Below are positions 53,479 to 64,000 of a DNA stretch of 64,000 nt, in pieces. Made by a program: the position numbers and the translations under genes. The notes under the pieces were generated by a model. That model saw only the letters and a list, made by a program, of their open reading frames with translations, was not told the origin of the DNA and did not search any database. Source of the DNA: Sphaerulina vaccinii (lineage: Eukaryota; Ascomycota; Dothideomycetes; Mycosphaerellales; Mycosphaerellaceae); the NCBI GenBank assembly GCA_022570795.1, contig JAKUDP010000011.1, positions 310,001 to 374,000 of the forward strand. Direction: 5' to 3'. How positions within the stretch are numbered: the stretch's first letter is position 1; every line of letters begins with the position of its first letter.

Positions 53479-55353
53479 CTAGAGCTTGGCCTTGACGCCG
53501 GCAGATCCATTTGCGGTTGCTGAAGCCTCCTTGTTGAGCTCCACCTTACCGTTGCCCTGCTGTTCACCAAAGAAGATGACTTGCACAGTCAGGTCATCGC
53601 GATATCGTCTGCTATAAGGCGAGGGTAGCGTGAGAAGTGCCGAGAGCATGTCTTTGTCCTTCCCGCCGAGCGCGTTGCGAACAAGATGTGTAGCGGCATT
53701 CTTATCCTCAACCACGAACCTCTGCTCGCCACTCGGTATACCCCATTGCTGCTGACGTACAGGAGCGCGCTGACCAGAAGCATCGCCCTGATCGTGATGC
53801 TCAATAGGTAATGAGGGCTTTTGGCTGCTGAACAAAGACTGTAGCCATCCGTTTGATGTGCTTGACGTAGCAGTCGACTTCTGCGTCTCGAGCCACTGTC
53901 CTACCAGTCCGACCACCTCCTCATTTGTGAGCATTTCCCATAATCCATCTGTAGCCATGACCACGAAATCACCATTTGCTGGGTCGATTGTCGTTCTTGT
54001 CACAACCGGCTCGGCTGTGACGTACGGCGGCGTCTTCAAGTACTTACTTGGAGTGCGGCCAAAGAACTGTTTCTTCATCTTCTCCTGCGTCTCAACCGAC
54101 CACTTGTAGACAGCATCTCCGAAAGCTCTGCTGGGTTCAAGGCCTCCGAGAATTCGTCCATTGGCAGTCACATATGGCTCACCAGGATGTTCGGCTCTCA
54201 GTCGTGCATCCTCGGAGGGAGTACCACCAGTCTGGTCGACAGAGAGCGCTGTTGCTGTCCATTTTCCACTGTTCCCTCTTCGACCGAGCACAGCTCGCGA
54301 GTCGCCTGTGCATGCTACACGCAGCTCTTTCGATTTCGAGTCGTAGAAGGATAGGAGGGCGCATGATCCCGACAGAGCTGGAGCAAGAATCTCGGCTGCG
54401 ACCACCTTCGATTGCGCCTTAAGCACTTTCTGGACAGATTCGTGGGTGATCTCGTTGTCGAGCTTGGTGAAGCCCTTCTTGATCGCAGCATCGATCGCGT
54501 CTGCGGCAGGGAGAGTGAGCTTCGGGTCTTGCAGCGCAGACTTGTAAGTCGCGTTGAGTTCGCGAGCGACGTATGAAACGAGAGTTTGCCGTAGCTTCGC
54601 GGAAGTTGTCCATCCAGAGTGACCATCAAAGACTCCCCAGAACATCCAATCGGATTTCGCCTTGCCATCTTGTGCAGCAGCAGTGGTGTCTGGCACTTCT
54701 ACGATCTTTTCGACGTGATCATCTTCGATTGGGTCGTTGCTTGGAATCTGAACAACATCGTACCTGACCACACCCTCTCCACGGCCGACCAGATAGCTCT
54801 CCTCGTTTGTCCTTAGCTTAGCTGAGGCCTGCTCTGGTGTAAGCATCTCCAATACTTTCCTTCCCGAAAAATCCGTCTCTTTACTGATAGGTTGGTCCGC
54901 TGGTATCTGGGCAGTGAAGAGCTGGCCTTGCTCTACTATGAGCGCCTTTCTCACTGCCTCTGGTACAACTGAATCCTGCGCGAGTGGTCCTGTTGCTAAA
55001 TCTGCTGCTGCTGTAGATTGTGCTGTAGGTGGAGCTGTCGAAGTAGAGTACGACCTGCCCTGACTGCTGCTCAGAGCGCTCGAGACAGGCGAAACATGTG
55101 CTCCTGCTGATGATAGTGATTGCGATCTCTGCTCGTAGCCGTAGTATAATGCCGCCGCACCGATACCCACAGCTGCAGGTATGGAGTACTTTCGCGATAC
55201 CATCGACGACTCTAAAGGTTGCGGCGAGCGTTTACTGGCTATTGCTCTGAACTGCGCTGCATTGTATGGGTTGGCGATACGGAGCTTCTTGAACGCGGAT
55301 CGCGGTGAAGGTCGACGGAAAGTGCGCAGGTTTTGAATTACTGCGCGTCGCAT
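53479..55353 (-). CDS. PTC5-like: Mitochondrial PP2C-type phosphatase (pyruvate dehydrogenase phosphatase-like)
   Basis: Mn/Mg-dependent serine/threonine phosphatase likely acting on the E1 alpha subunit of pyruvate dehydrogenase in mitochondria. Intronless 624 aa from ATG 55353 (an in-frame upstream extension to 55557 is rich in His/Ser and looks untranslated). N-terminus MRRAVIQNLRTFRRPSPRS is a mitochondrial presequence, followed by a hydrophobic VGIGAAALYYGY. PP2C motifs are visible: FWGVFDGHSGW (metal Asp), SGSCALLSFYD, ACTGDSRAVLGRRG, SRAFGDAVYKW and MATDGLWEMLTNEEVV, and the final RDDLTVQVIFFG. An insert (about 500-555) between motifs is Ser/Gln-rich. Length agrees with fungal PTC5/6. 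Confidence 0.92.
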   Translation of the reverse strand: MRRAVIQNLRTFRRPSPRSAFKKLRIANPYNAAQFRAIASKRSPQPLESSMVSRKYSIPAAVGIGAAALYYGYEQRSQSLSSAGAHVSPVSSALSSSQGRSYSTSTAPPTAQSTAAADLATGPLAQDSVVPEAVRKALIVEQGQLFTAQIPADQPISKETDFSGRKVLEMLTPEQASAKLRTNEESYLVGRGEGVVRYDVVQIPSNDPIEDDHVEKIVEVPDTTAAAQDGKAKSDWMFWGVFDGHSGWTTSAKLRQTLVSYVARELNATYKSALQDPKLTLPAADAIDAAIKKGFTKLDNEITHESVQKVLKAQSKVVAAEILAPALSGSCALLSFYDSKSKELRVACTGDSRAVLGRRGNSGKWTATALSVDQTGGTPSEDARLRAEHPGEPYVTANGRILGGLEPSRAFGDAVYKWSVETQEKMKKQFFGRTPSKYLKTPPYVTAEPVVTRTTIDPANGDFVVMATDGLWEMLTNEEVVGLVGQWLETQKSTATSSTSNGWLQSLFSSQKPSLPIEHHDQGDASGQRAPVRQQQWGIPSGEQRFVVEDKNAATHLVRNALGGKDKDMLSALLTLPSPYSRRYRDDLTVQVIFFGEQQGNGKVELNKEASATANGSAGVKAKL

Positions 55354-55675
55354 CGCCGCTGCATGCGCGGGAAGTAGCGAGTGTGTGTCGGTGGTGGTGG
55401 TATGGAAAGAAGGAGGGAGTGAGTAGTAGTGGTGGAAGTGGAAGTCGGGTGTCTTAGGAATGTGATGTGATGCTCTGGCCGTGATGACCGAATGCAAGCG
55501 AGCGCAAATAAAGTTTTGCCAAGTTCTCGGTTTCGGTTCACGCACGCACATTCGCAAATCTCTCCGCGACGAACTTTTCGAGGTAGAGCTGTTTCGCGAC
55601 GTCGACGACTTCCATCACACCCAGCGACATCCACCACACCTCTCGATTAATTACCTCCTCCCTCGATCCTTCGAA
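55354..55675. promoter_or_regulatory. Compact divergent promoter, 322 bp
   Basis: Lies between the phosphatase (minus) and ribosomal-protein (plus) start codons. CA-rich and TC-rich tracts are present, as typical for fungal ribosomal-protein promoters. No TATA box is clear. Confidence 0.5.
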
Positions 55676-56276
55676 ATGTCGACCAAGACCAAGCAGCAGA
55701 AGCCCGCCGGCGCCAAGGGTGGCCGTTCCGCCATCGAGGATGTCGTCGCCCGCGAATACACCATCCACCTCCACAAGAGGGTACGTTCAGTTTGATGAAG
55801 TCCACGGATGGCTCCAATGCACGTTGTCCTTTCAACAAGGCTTTTGCATTGGAGCATCGGACGGAAGACTGAGAAAAGAGCATATGGTCTAACATATATT
55901 TTTGGTATAAAGGTTCACGGCGTCAGCTTCAAGAAGAGAGCTCCTCGTGCCATCAAGGAGATCCGCTTCTTTGCTGAGAAGGCTATGGTATGTGCTGCAT
56001 TCTTAATATCTTCCTTCACACGATTTGTGTGCGCTCATCATACTAATGATATGTCAACAGGGCACATCCGACGTCCGCCTCGACCCTCAATTGAACAAGA
56101 AGGTCTGGGAGTCCGGCATCAAGGGCGTTCCTTTCCGCCTCCGTGTCCGCATCAGCCGTAAGCGTAACGACGAGGAGGGCGCCAAGGAGAAGCTTTACTC
56201 CTACGTCCAGGCCGTCAATGTCAAGAACCCGAAGGGTCTGCAGACCGCCCTCGTTGAGGACGACAAGACCGCATAA
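55676..56276 (+). CDS. RPL31: 60S ribosomal protein eL31
   Basis: Structural protein of the large ribosomal subunit near the peptide exit tunnel. 131 aa, exons 55676-55780, 55913-55987 and 56061-56276. Donors are GTACGT/GTATGT, acceptors AAG and CAG, and the second intron has TACTAAT as branch. The N-terminal tail (MSTKTKQQKPAGAKGGRSA) is longer and more basic than in yeast; the family core is plain: VVAREYTIHLHKR, VHGVSFKKRAPRAIKEIRFF and GTSDVRLDPQLNKKVWESG, ending VEDDKTA. Position and density of introns near the 5' end are usual for fungal ribosomal genes. Confidence 0.97.
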
Positions 56277-56979
56277 ATGTTCCACATAACGACATGGAAG
56301 CGAAAAGTATTGGACTACGACGAACAGTGGAAATAGCCACTCAGCAAGGCGTTACACGGCGGTGGGAATACTCTCTAGCTACCATATGATACCACAGATC
56401 GTGCGCGCATTGTGTCAGCGCTGCTGCTGGATCATGGGGGCTTTTAGCGTTACGATTGAAAGTACGTCTTCATGACTGTCAAAATTGAGAAAGCTCACTG
56501 TTCACCGTATCATGTCTCCATTGCTCTTCTACCATTAGCCATCATGTCCTGCTGAAGCTGACAATCCCGCAGACTTACACACTTGATTCCATAGCACTCG
56601 CTGCAAAGTGTCTTTGAGTCGCAGGTGAAATCGTGTCGCTGCACCACCTGTGAACAGATTTATCCACTCCAGTCAAGTCAGATCGTATGCTTGGTCTATC
56701 AAGCCAGAGACTAAGTCTGCCGGTTGGCAATCGAACAAGGAACCGCCACAAAATGTGCAGGACAAGTGCTAACTACGTGTAGGGCTCTCCATTCTCGCCT
56801 AAAGTCGAAAATGAGAGAAAAGTGAAGGCAGCGCTTGAAGCACCAGTCTTTGTTGCTGTGGAAGCAAGCAAGCAAACACTAGCGCGTTTTCGATGAAATC
56901 GAAAAGACACCTTCGTTCTGAATTCGAACTTCTTTCCCAACGTGATATACAATAACATCCGAACAGTATACACAGCATC
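56277..56979. other. Intergenic, 0.7 kb
   Basis: 3' UTR of eL31 and promoter of the small gene at 56980. No feature is supported. Confidence 0.45.
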
Positions 56980-57588
56980 ATGGCGTCACCAGGAGACTCG
57001 AAGCTCGAGCTCATGTCCCTGCTCATGGCAAATCACAAGAAATATATGGAGATACGCGATAAGAATAGCAAGCTGGCAGGCGAGGAAGCACCACCCGATG
57101 ACTACGTCCGCCTTCTTGAGTTGGCAAAGAAGATCAAGGGGGACTTGGAGCAGGCAGCATCGGCGCAGGCAGAGTCTAAGTCCGAGGAGGAGTCGAAGCA
57201 GGAAAAGGAGTCGAAGTAGGAGGAGGAGTCGAAGCAACCCGAGCCCTCGCAGCCACCAACATCTCCAGCTCCTGACATCGAGACCAGAGAAAGCGTCTTA
57301 ATGCGCATGAGCACAGCTTAGTACGTTCTCCCTCCCTTTACCTCTACGCATCAATGTTAATCACCACCTAATAGTCTCAACGCCTCCTCCATCGAATTTA
57401 CTGAGAAGAAGATGCGCGCGGGAATGGCTCGAGGCTTCGTCTTTGGGCTTAAGGAGCATCTCCAACAGCTTGATCCTGCTACCTGTGCTGAGGAGGATAT
57501 TGCGTTTACTGTTGAGAAGGCTGGGATGTTCGCCAGGTTGTCGATCATGTCGGAGTTGGGAGACGGCGAAGTTTCTGCTCCTGAGTGA
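56980..57588 (+). pseudogene. Small helical protein with in-frame TAG
   Basis: Exons 56980-57320 and 57375-57588 join in phase (GTACGT...ATAG intron) to a frame of 185 codons that contains one TAG at 57217. Before it: MASPGDSKLELMSLLMANHK, then KSEEESKQEKESK. After it: EEESKQPEPSQPPTSP, then SVLMRMSTA, and exon 2 AYLNASSIEFTEKKMRAG through FGLKEHLQQL...GDGEVSAPE. The stop lies in a repeat of (E)ESKQ-like units and looks like a CAG-to-TAG change. The second-exon part is well formed, so the stop is recent or erroneous. No domain is recognised; both halves look helical and acidic. It converges on PHO81. Confidence 0.6.
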
Positions 57589-57821
57589 GCCACTAGACAG
57601 TCAGCACTTCTCCTGCAGATTCACTTCTCCTACACCAGAACGAATATCTCAAACTTTCGATGTATAGACAACGGTCTATCTCATTAGGATATTCGCGAAT
57701 GAACACGAATGCCTCCCGCGATCTTGGTAATCCCTATCATGCAATTTGACCATCTCCAAACGCCACGCTCAGTTTGACCTCCCATGGATGCTCTATGCTG
57801 ATGCGCCTAAAAGCGCTCTTC

Positions 57822-60800
57822 CTATTGATCAATCTGGTCCTTGAAGCGCAATACAGCGTTACTCAATAGCAGTCCATCGGCACCTTTGGCAATGCTAAGC
57901 ACAGTCGGCTGTCGCGTTCGTGTGCGGTCGTTGCTGTAGTCAGAAATGAGAACCAGTCCAGCCTCCTTCACACTAGGAACGAGCGCAGGGACTAGGTCTA
58001 GGAGTCTTGAAGTGCAGACTAGACCCATGAAGTTGTTGCTTTGTGCTATGCGCACTGCTTCCTTGATGCTCATGTCTGTTCGGCCGCAGTTCGTCACTAT
58101 GGTGGTTTCGGCGGTTGTTTCGCCGTTCGTGGTAGGAGCGACGCCGAGCTCATTGCAGAGGAGGACGGGATCTGTTCATGGTTAGCATCGTGATAGCTTC
58201 CTACTGAGTGTTGAGCACTTACAGTTTGGTTGCTTCCAGTTCAGTGCCGTGCAGACGTCTGCATTATAGCTCGAGAAGACGAAGCTTCTTTGTGGACCAT
58301 CTTTCAGCTCCCGCAAGTGTCGGGCATGATCGAACACCACCTTCAGCACACCGTCAACCACCACATTGATGTTCTGTGTGGGTCCGAGCTGCAAAGCAGC
58401 TTCCTCTGCTCTCGTGGGGTAGCAAACGTGGATCTCAATATGCAAGTCTGCAGGCAGAATCGCCAATGTGGACTCGAGCGAAGAGCAGGATTGTGCGATC
58501 TTCTGTTGCGCCACAGCCAAGTTCTCGCGGTCGATGCCCGCAGTGACAAGCTCTTTGATGATGCCTTTGCCAAGTCCAGCCTGCAGGGCACTGTCTCGGA
58601 ACTCCTGGTATGTCAATCTGCTGATCAGATCATTACGACTGCTTGGCAGTGCCCAGTTGTTGAATAACACAGGCACGCCATCTGAGGTTACCTGCACGAA
58701 CAGTCTCAGGAAGTCGCCTGACAGACTGCTGCCAGTGATCAGATTACTCGGGTGGTTCTCAAACTGGCTAGTGGCTTTCCAGTACGTTGCGAAGTGCGTG
58801 ATCTCCAGAGGTATGCCGTGGAATGGCGTGACGACCTGGTAGTGGAAGGCAATGCGTCCAATAGCGCGCAGTCGAGGGTCGAACAGCTCAAGATGCCACT
58901 CGCCAGAACTGCTTGCCTTGCCAGTGAAGACACGGCTAGATGCAGCTGCGCGAGCGATGACCTTGCTCCCAAAGGTGGGGTAGATGTCGAAGTCGATGCT
59001 GAAGTTATCAAGATTCTCGATCTGGAACGACAGATTCTTGAATTCATCTTGTATTGGTAGAGGAAGATTGCGTGGAATCAAGTCTGACGACTTCGATGAC
59101 ACTGTGAGTCGTGCTGCTGGGTATTTGCTGTCGCCGTAGAACTCGATGGCGTCTCCCTCGCCAAATGATAGCTGAATGAACGTCTTCGTAGTGTCAAGGA
59201 AGTTGTGTCCATATCGTCGTAGTGGTATGATTGGCGGAGGCAATTCCAGAGATGGGATGTTCTCAGCATCGAAGTTAGCCTGAGTCGGTGTCGCTGCTAT
59301 GGTCAGTGGCGGCGGCCCTCCAGATGCTGGCTGCAGATCCATCGGATCCCGCACAAAACCATCTCCTGTTGCACCAGCTCCAGCCTGTGCGAGCAACTGC
59401 ATGCAGTCCAGCTTCCCTTCCCAGGCGGCATAGTACATAGCATTGAGGTCCTTCTCATCGAGAGCTGCTGGATCAACCTTGAACTCCAGGAGTTGTCGCA
59501 GACTGTCGAGATGCCCTTCACTCGCAGCATGAAAGATGGGCGTCCATTGGTACAGCTTGTCGGGCTGGTCCATGTCCGCGCCGTACTCCTTTAGCATCTG
59601 AAGTATCTGGATGTCTCTGCCAAATCGTGCCACAAGGTGCTGTGGATACAGGCCTTCTGCATCGGGGAGAATCTCAGGCCGGAAGTGCAGGATCTTTTGA
59701 ACGATGGTAGCTGAGCCGTACTGACATGCCAGGTTCAGAGGGATGTGGCTAGTGCTGCTAGCCTGGTTGACGATTGCACCGAATTGCAGCATTTCCTGTA
59801 CGCTGCCGGGCTGTGAATGCACGATGGCGTGGATCAGAGGTGTGAAGTGGTCCAGATCCTTAAAATCCACCGTATCAGGGGCAGCTGCGACCAGTGCCTT
59901 TACCATGTCGAGGTGGCCATGCATACATGCATAATGGAGCGGAAGCCGTCCATAGACATCTGGGGCGCGGATGTTTGCGCCTTTCGACAACGCAATCATG
60001 AGTACGTCTGATCTACCGCTGACTGCGGCCTCATGTATGCAGTTGCGCTCGTTGATTGAGTCTGCGAAGTTGAAGTTGACCAGGCCTGTGGCGTAGAGGA
60101 TGTCCTGAGCACTGGGAGCTGCATGATTCACCGTGTTGAGAAAGACGCGGCTTATACGCTCAGCAGCGTCTGGGCTCGCAGCCGTGCGTGAGGACCAGTC
60201 GCGAACAAGGCCGACATTGCCAGCATTCATCGCTTGCAGGACCAGATTCTCAACCTCCTCATCTTGCGCTGATGGTTGTATCCTGTTCTCAAGCTCGACA
60301 GCTGGGGTGAATGCAATCTTTTCTCCTTCTGCCCAGGCTTGCAGTTCCAGTAGTCCGGAAGTAGCCTTATCTGACAGTTCGCTGATCACGTCGCGGTTGA
60401 AACATGGTTGGACATCGACAGCTCTCGAGAGATAGAGCTCCTTGGTTCGAGACTATCACGAGGTCAGTATGCATATATCCGGAAATAACGTCAGGTTATA
60501 AGCACCTTGGAGGTTTTGTCCCACTGCCATAAATTAGCTCAACCCAGGGCATAGTGAACGAAAACAAAGACCTTCTTCAGTATCTTGGAGAACGCCGTCT
60601 GGTTGACCTCGACGAACTGCTGTAGCTTGTCGAGATCGTTGCTGAATAGTCGAAAGCCTTCGTCTAGAGTGACATAGCTTGAAGATAGCTTCGAAGCAGG
60701 TGTCGCGCGAGACTGTACGCCTGCCTTCTTGTCCAGGAGAGTTCGCAACCGAAGTTTGAGCTGTATTGACATCAGATATGCAATTTGGGTAAGTTCAGTT

Positions 60801-61201
60801 GGGGCAACTGACTTCAGCTTCCTTTTGTAGGTAGAAAGTGTTGACTTTCTCGAGCTCGCGTTCGAGACGGAAGAAGAAAGTGGCCTTGTTGGCCTGTAGC
60901 GAAGCTTGTGAGTCCTGCAGTGGCTCGCCATTTGGACCTTGATGTAAGGCTGTAAGCACAGGTGTTGCGCTCAATTTCTTGATGAGCTGAAATGAAGAAT
61001 GAGCATAGATCGAAATGTTGTCCTACTACATGTCCTACCTTCTTGAGTTGCTTGTAATCCACGAAGCTAGCTGCATACTCCGGTATATCAAGCTGTCGCT
61101 TCTGGATGTGCTTGCCGAACTTCCTACAATTTGCGAGCGATCAGCATATGTGCTCATGCTCATCTCTTTTCTGTTCGTTTGCCATTATATGAGACGTACA
61201 T
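57822..61201 (-). CDS. nuc-2/PHO81: NUC-2/PHO81: SPX, ankyrin and GDPD-like phosphate regulator
   Basis: CDK-inhibitor-type regulator that activates the phosphate-starvation pathway by acting on the PHO80/85-type kinase; the SPX domain binds inositol polyphosphates. 1015 aa in seven exons: 61201-61200, 61123-61039, 60986-60813, 60760-60572, 60523-60506, 60452-58223 and 58171-57822; total length divides by three. The first coding exon is only AT, and G comes after a 76-nt intron (GTACGT...TGCTGAT...TTGTAG), giving MKFGKHIQKRQLDIPEYA. SPX domain residues 1-160 (VDYKQLKKLIKKL, FFFRLERELEKVN, ILKKWDKTSK). Six or so ankyrin repeats lie at about 280-530; a GDPD-like region follows (about 610-1015: HGIPLEITHFATYWKAT, CNELGVAPTTNG, GADGLLLSN). 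The WDKTSK exon is 18 nt. Identity is secure; the exon chain is by eye. Confidence 0.9.
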
Positions 61202-62188
61202 AGCCGGCTAGAGAGGTCGAGGTGTGGCCGCAGGTGGCAGAGCGGCGATTGGTAGGTGATCAAGACCAAAGCTGTTGTTTGGTAGTGATCTGGTGGAGGA
61301 GGATGTAATTCGAGCTTCGCATTGCGAGAGGAAGGCGCGGCTCAGATGGCAGGCATGACCAGTTGCCACTTCAATAGCATGTGCTTGCGTGTTCGATGCC
61401 AGCAGGTGGCTGTGATAATCAGGTCGGAGTGGTATGGTATCGGTAGGCGTGTCGAGTCGCAACTGATTCTGTGAACGGACAAATAGACAGTCACATGCCC
61501 CACCACTTCACTCAATATCACTTTCACGAGCAAGGCGCCGGGCAGCTCCCCTCGTGCGCGCGCCAGCGACGTCAAATTACAGAATTCTTCTGTTGGTGCT
61601 GCGCAAAACCACCATCAAATTTGAACGACCTGCAGTCCAACCAGCTTCACCGCGAATCGTTTGCCCACGTTTTTATGCACGCTGGCGGCTCCTGCCGGCG
61701 CTGCTGCGAGGTCCATTTTCACGCTGCAGTCACGGCTTAAACCCTTCTCTGTTCCGGCAACCATCACGCGAACACCTGACAGCGAGTTAATGAACACAGG
61801 CACCGACTGCTACGTGGACAGCCTGGCGGTCATATTGCGGAGTCTGACTTATACTACTGTGCCATTGCTAGAAGAGTTGATGACACATTGAGATAGCCAT
61901 TACGAAGCCGTTCTCACAAAGAGCTCTTAGGCTGAATAGGAGCTATGATTGGAGCAGTAGCATCTGCTACTCTGGAGACGGATCGAAGTATGAAGGACGA
62001 TACGAGATCAACATGATCGAGAAGACGCATTGAGAAACGATGTCTTGATGAGCTCGAACATCTTCGAAGCTGCTTTCGCCGCAATGCTGAACCAAGTAAC
62101 CGCCTAAGGACAACACCTCTCCAAGTTTCGATGTCAGCTCCTTCGACCCTTCGTACAAGCTGCAGTCTCTGGCTGTTAACAGTCCTAC
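61202..62188. other. Intergenic, 1.0 kb
   Basis: Promoter and 5' UTR of nuc-2/PHO81 plus the 3' region of the next minus-strand gene. A frame at 62158-61967 (LYEGSKELTSKLGEVL...) looks coding-like but could only join the upstream gene through a 33-nt intron, too short to accept. Confidence 0.4.
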
Positions 62189-64000
62189 CTACCCGCTCGA
62201 CTGCTTCTTGGCCATGCCGAAGACTTGCGCTCTAGCAGCAAAGAACCACTTTCCTCGATAGTGATAATCGATACCCGGAAACATAGTGGCCACAACAGTC
62301 TCCATATCACCACCATTGCGCCGTATGCTCTCCATGTCTGGATTCGAGAATGGCGTGCCTGCCGAAGCCCAGTGATATTCGAAGTCTTGCGGTGCCTCTT
62401 CCAGGCGTCCTCTGAATAGGAAGGCTCTTCTGAAGATATTGGTGAACGAATTGGTCGCGGCTTCGCAAAGGTCTGGCGGGACCATCTTCTTCGGCTTCAT
62501 ACATTGCAGTTGTGCTACCAGTGTATGCATGAGAGACGATGCAATACGTTGAGCTACTGGCGTCACCGTACCGGTGTCGAGGTTGCCGCCTTCACGCAAC
62601 ATGTCGGCTCCTGATTGGTGTAGCAGGTACTCCATGCTGCTATATGGTCCTCCTAGATTCACAAGTCAGTCAGACCGCTCGAAACCTGAATGTACGCGTA
62701 CATACTTGGTGTACCTAAGCCCAACAATAGTGTATTCCAGCTCTCCTGTCTGGCGACCATCTCTGGCTCGGCCATGATCACCTTGGACGTCTTCCAAGGC
62801 ATCTTCTTTACAAACGCCTCCTCGTACACGGCCGCTCCGATCAATGCTGAGAGCATGTCCCAAAACTTGATTCCTTGCAGTTCGAGCTGCGCAGCTCGCA
62901 CTTTCCAGGACTCCCGTTCTTGAGACAGAACACGTTCATACAGCAGCTCTAGTTCGCGACTTGGAGATGGCACAAAGATGATCATTGAGTCTTCCAGCCC
63001 CAGAGCTTCGATAATATCTTCAGCGACAGACCTGATCAGTCGTATGAGGGTGGCCACTTGGAGCTCGATATCTTCTACAGCGCGGAGACCCCAGGGTAGC
63101 TGGCTTTTCCCAGCGATAGGATCCAGCAGTTGTGGCGAGCTTAAGTTGGTTGCGTTGCTGTTCAAGACAGGCGCAGCGGCTGGAGTCGATGTATGCACGA
63201 CCTGGCTCTGCGCTGGAGCGCTGGCGCCTTGCTGATGCATTGTTTCTAGGCCAAGGGCGAGTGCTGGATTCGAGGCTGTGATCGATGCTGCCGGCTCAGC
63301 ACCTGGCATCTGGGAGGCTCTACAGCTGTGTTCGCGACCTGCATCCTCGTGCGTGGTGGAGACGTCGTCCGACTCGTCAATTACGACTTCTTTGTTGCTT
63401 CCAATAGGGAAAGTCGTTCGCGGTGTCCTCGCATCATGGTTCGTAGTGCTTGGGCTGTCTCGTACTGTAACAGCTTCTTCCACAGCCGAGGGTTTGCTTT
63501 TCGAGTTCCTCAGTATGAGCTTTGGTAACTTGGCTGGACTCTGGCTTGTCTCGCTGTTATTGTCTTCCATCAAGCGCCGCTTCGCCTCTCCGGGCATCTT
63601 CGACGATCGAGTGAGTCCCCGACCTGGGAAGGCAGCGGTGTTATGAGCAGTCGACGACAAGGCTGGAGTATGGTTGGCCCGTGGTCTTCCTTGCAGTTGA
63701 TCCTCGAGTTCCCTGGAAGTCCTGTCAATGTGGCCAATGGAGGCGATATCTGCTCGGTACTTTCTGCAAAGTCTGGTCGCCGCACATACACGTCGAACTG
63801 CTCTGCCGTGAGTGTGGTCTTCGGATCCTGCATGAAGAATTGAAAGCCGACATTGTTCGCGCCATTGTTTCTTAAGAAACCTCTTATGAACTCTCTCAGG
63901 TAAGCTGCTTTGGGTGTTACCACTTTGCGGCGCACGAGGAGCTTGAGGTCCTTGCTGCTGATAAGCTCATCGAGTCGACTCTCTTGTGAGGCCTTGTCCT
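62189..64000 (-). CDS. Unknown protein, 5' end outside window
   Basis: Runs in from the right edge: 64000-63881 (KASQESRLDELISSKDLKLL, then KAAYLREFIRG), a weak GTTTCT...TGCAG intron, 63827-62706, then a GTATGT...CTAG intron and 62652-62189. Phases agree. The first part is helical and basic (RRVCAATRLCRKYRADIASIG). Residues after that are a long disordered Ser/Pro/Ala linker with a basic NLS-like KMPGEAKRRL. The C-terminal 300 residues look ordered (LRAVEDIELQVATLIRLIR, FWDMLSALIGAAVYEEAFVKK, SSMEYLLHQSGADMLREGG, MFPGIDYHYRGKWFF). No known domain. Nuclear location is inferred from the basic linker only. The first intron is the least certain join. Confidence 0.65.

Noticed and set aside
53479..55557. 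Extended start of the PP2C gene at 55557
   Set aside because: Extra residues are His/Ser/Pro-rich without targeting character; ATG 55353 gives a clear mitochondrial presequence.
61967..62188. Extra 3' exon for the right-edge gene
   Set aside because: Needs a 33-nt intron, below the usual minimum; the frame simply stops at 62189.

Overview
The window is nuclear DNA from a filamentous ascomycete, most likely a Dothideomycete close to the Mycosphaerella/Cercospora group. That placement is inferred from gene content and style and was not tested by a search. The evidence is short introns with GTRNGT donors and CTRAY-like branch sites, a three-intron-type gene density, Zn(II)2Cys6 regulators, a GPI-anchored Ser/Thr-rich wall protein, a SUR7/PalI protein, PTH11-type rhodopsin domains, a NUC-2/PHO81 orthologue and several F-box/2EXR-like paralogues. 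Base composition looks even, without long AT-rich (RIP-like) blocks. I see no rRNA, tRNA, CRISPR array or intact transposon. Exon borders were joined by eye from splice signals and reading phase.

Layout. 1-8.9 kb: 3' part of an ARO8-type aminotransferase, a Zn2Cys6 regulator, an F-box/2EXR-like gene, a divergently transcribed pyruvate-decarboxylase-type enzyme and a second fungal regulator. Together these resemble an Ehrlich-pathway neighbourhood. 9.2-12.4 kb: a DUF7918-type nuclear protein with a SUMO-interaction-like tail, a decayed serine carboxypeptidase, and a DUF7598-type membrane protein. 12.4-19.5 kb: gene-poor, with one small TATA-driven gene. 19.5-21.0 kb: a short mitochondrial-type protein tightly abutting an intron-containing gene interrupted by TGA. 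21.8-24.5 kb: one long intronless ORF fusing a PTH11/rhodopsin-like seven-helix domain to a complete FucP-type major facilitator. 25-29.6 kb: aldo-keto reductase, GPI-anchored wall protein, small NTF2-like protein.

30-36.6 kb: three F-box/2EXR-like paralogues (one frameshifted) interleaved with a drug/metabolite transporter and the proteasome tether STS1/Cut8. 36.8-44.8 kb: SUR7/PalI protein, GPI-anchored PI-PLC-like protein, a protein with a Cry delta-endotoxin-like N-terminal bundle, and a long Gly/His/Ser/Thr repeat protein split by a one-base frameshift. 45.9-53.5 kb: a Ser/Pro-rich unknown, a gene-poor stretch, DNA repair polynucleotide kinase/phosphatase and a small unknown. 53.5-64 kb: mitochondrial PP2C phosphatase divergent from ribosomal protein eL31, a small gene carrying an in-frame TAG, the phosphate-sensing NUC-2/PHO81 gene whose start codon is split by an intron and which contains an 18-nt exon, and an unknown gene running off the right edge.

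The most unusual items are the rhodopsin-MFS fusion, the Cry-like fungal protein, the split start codon and micro-exon of PHO81, several otherwise well-formed genes broken by a single change, and the possible aminotransferase/decarboxylase/regulator cluster.
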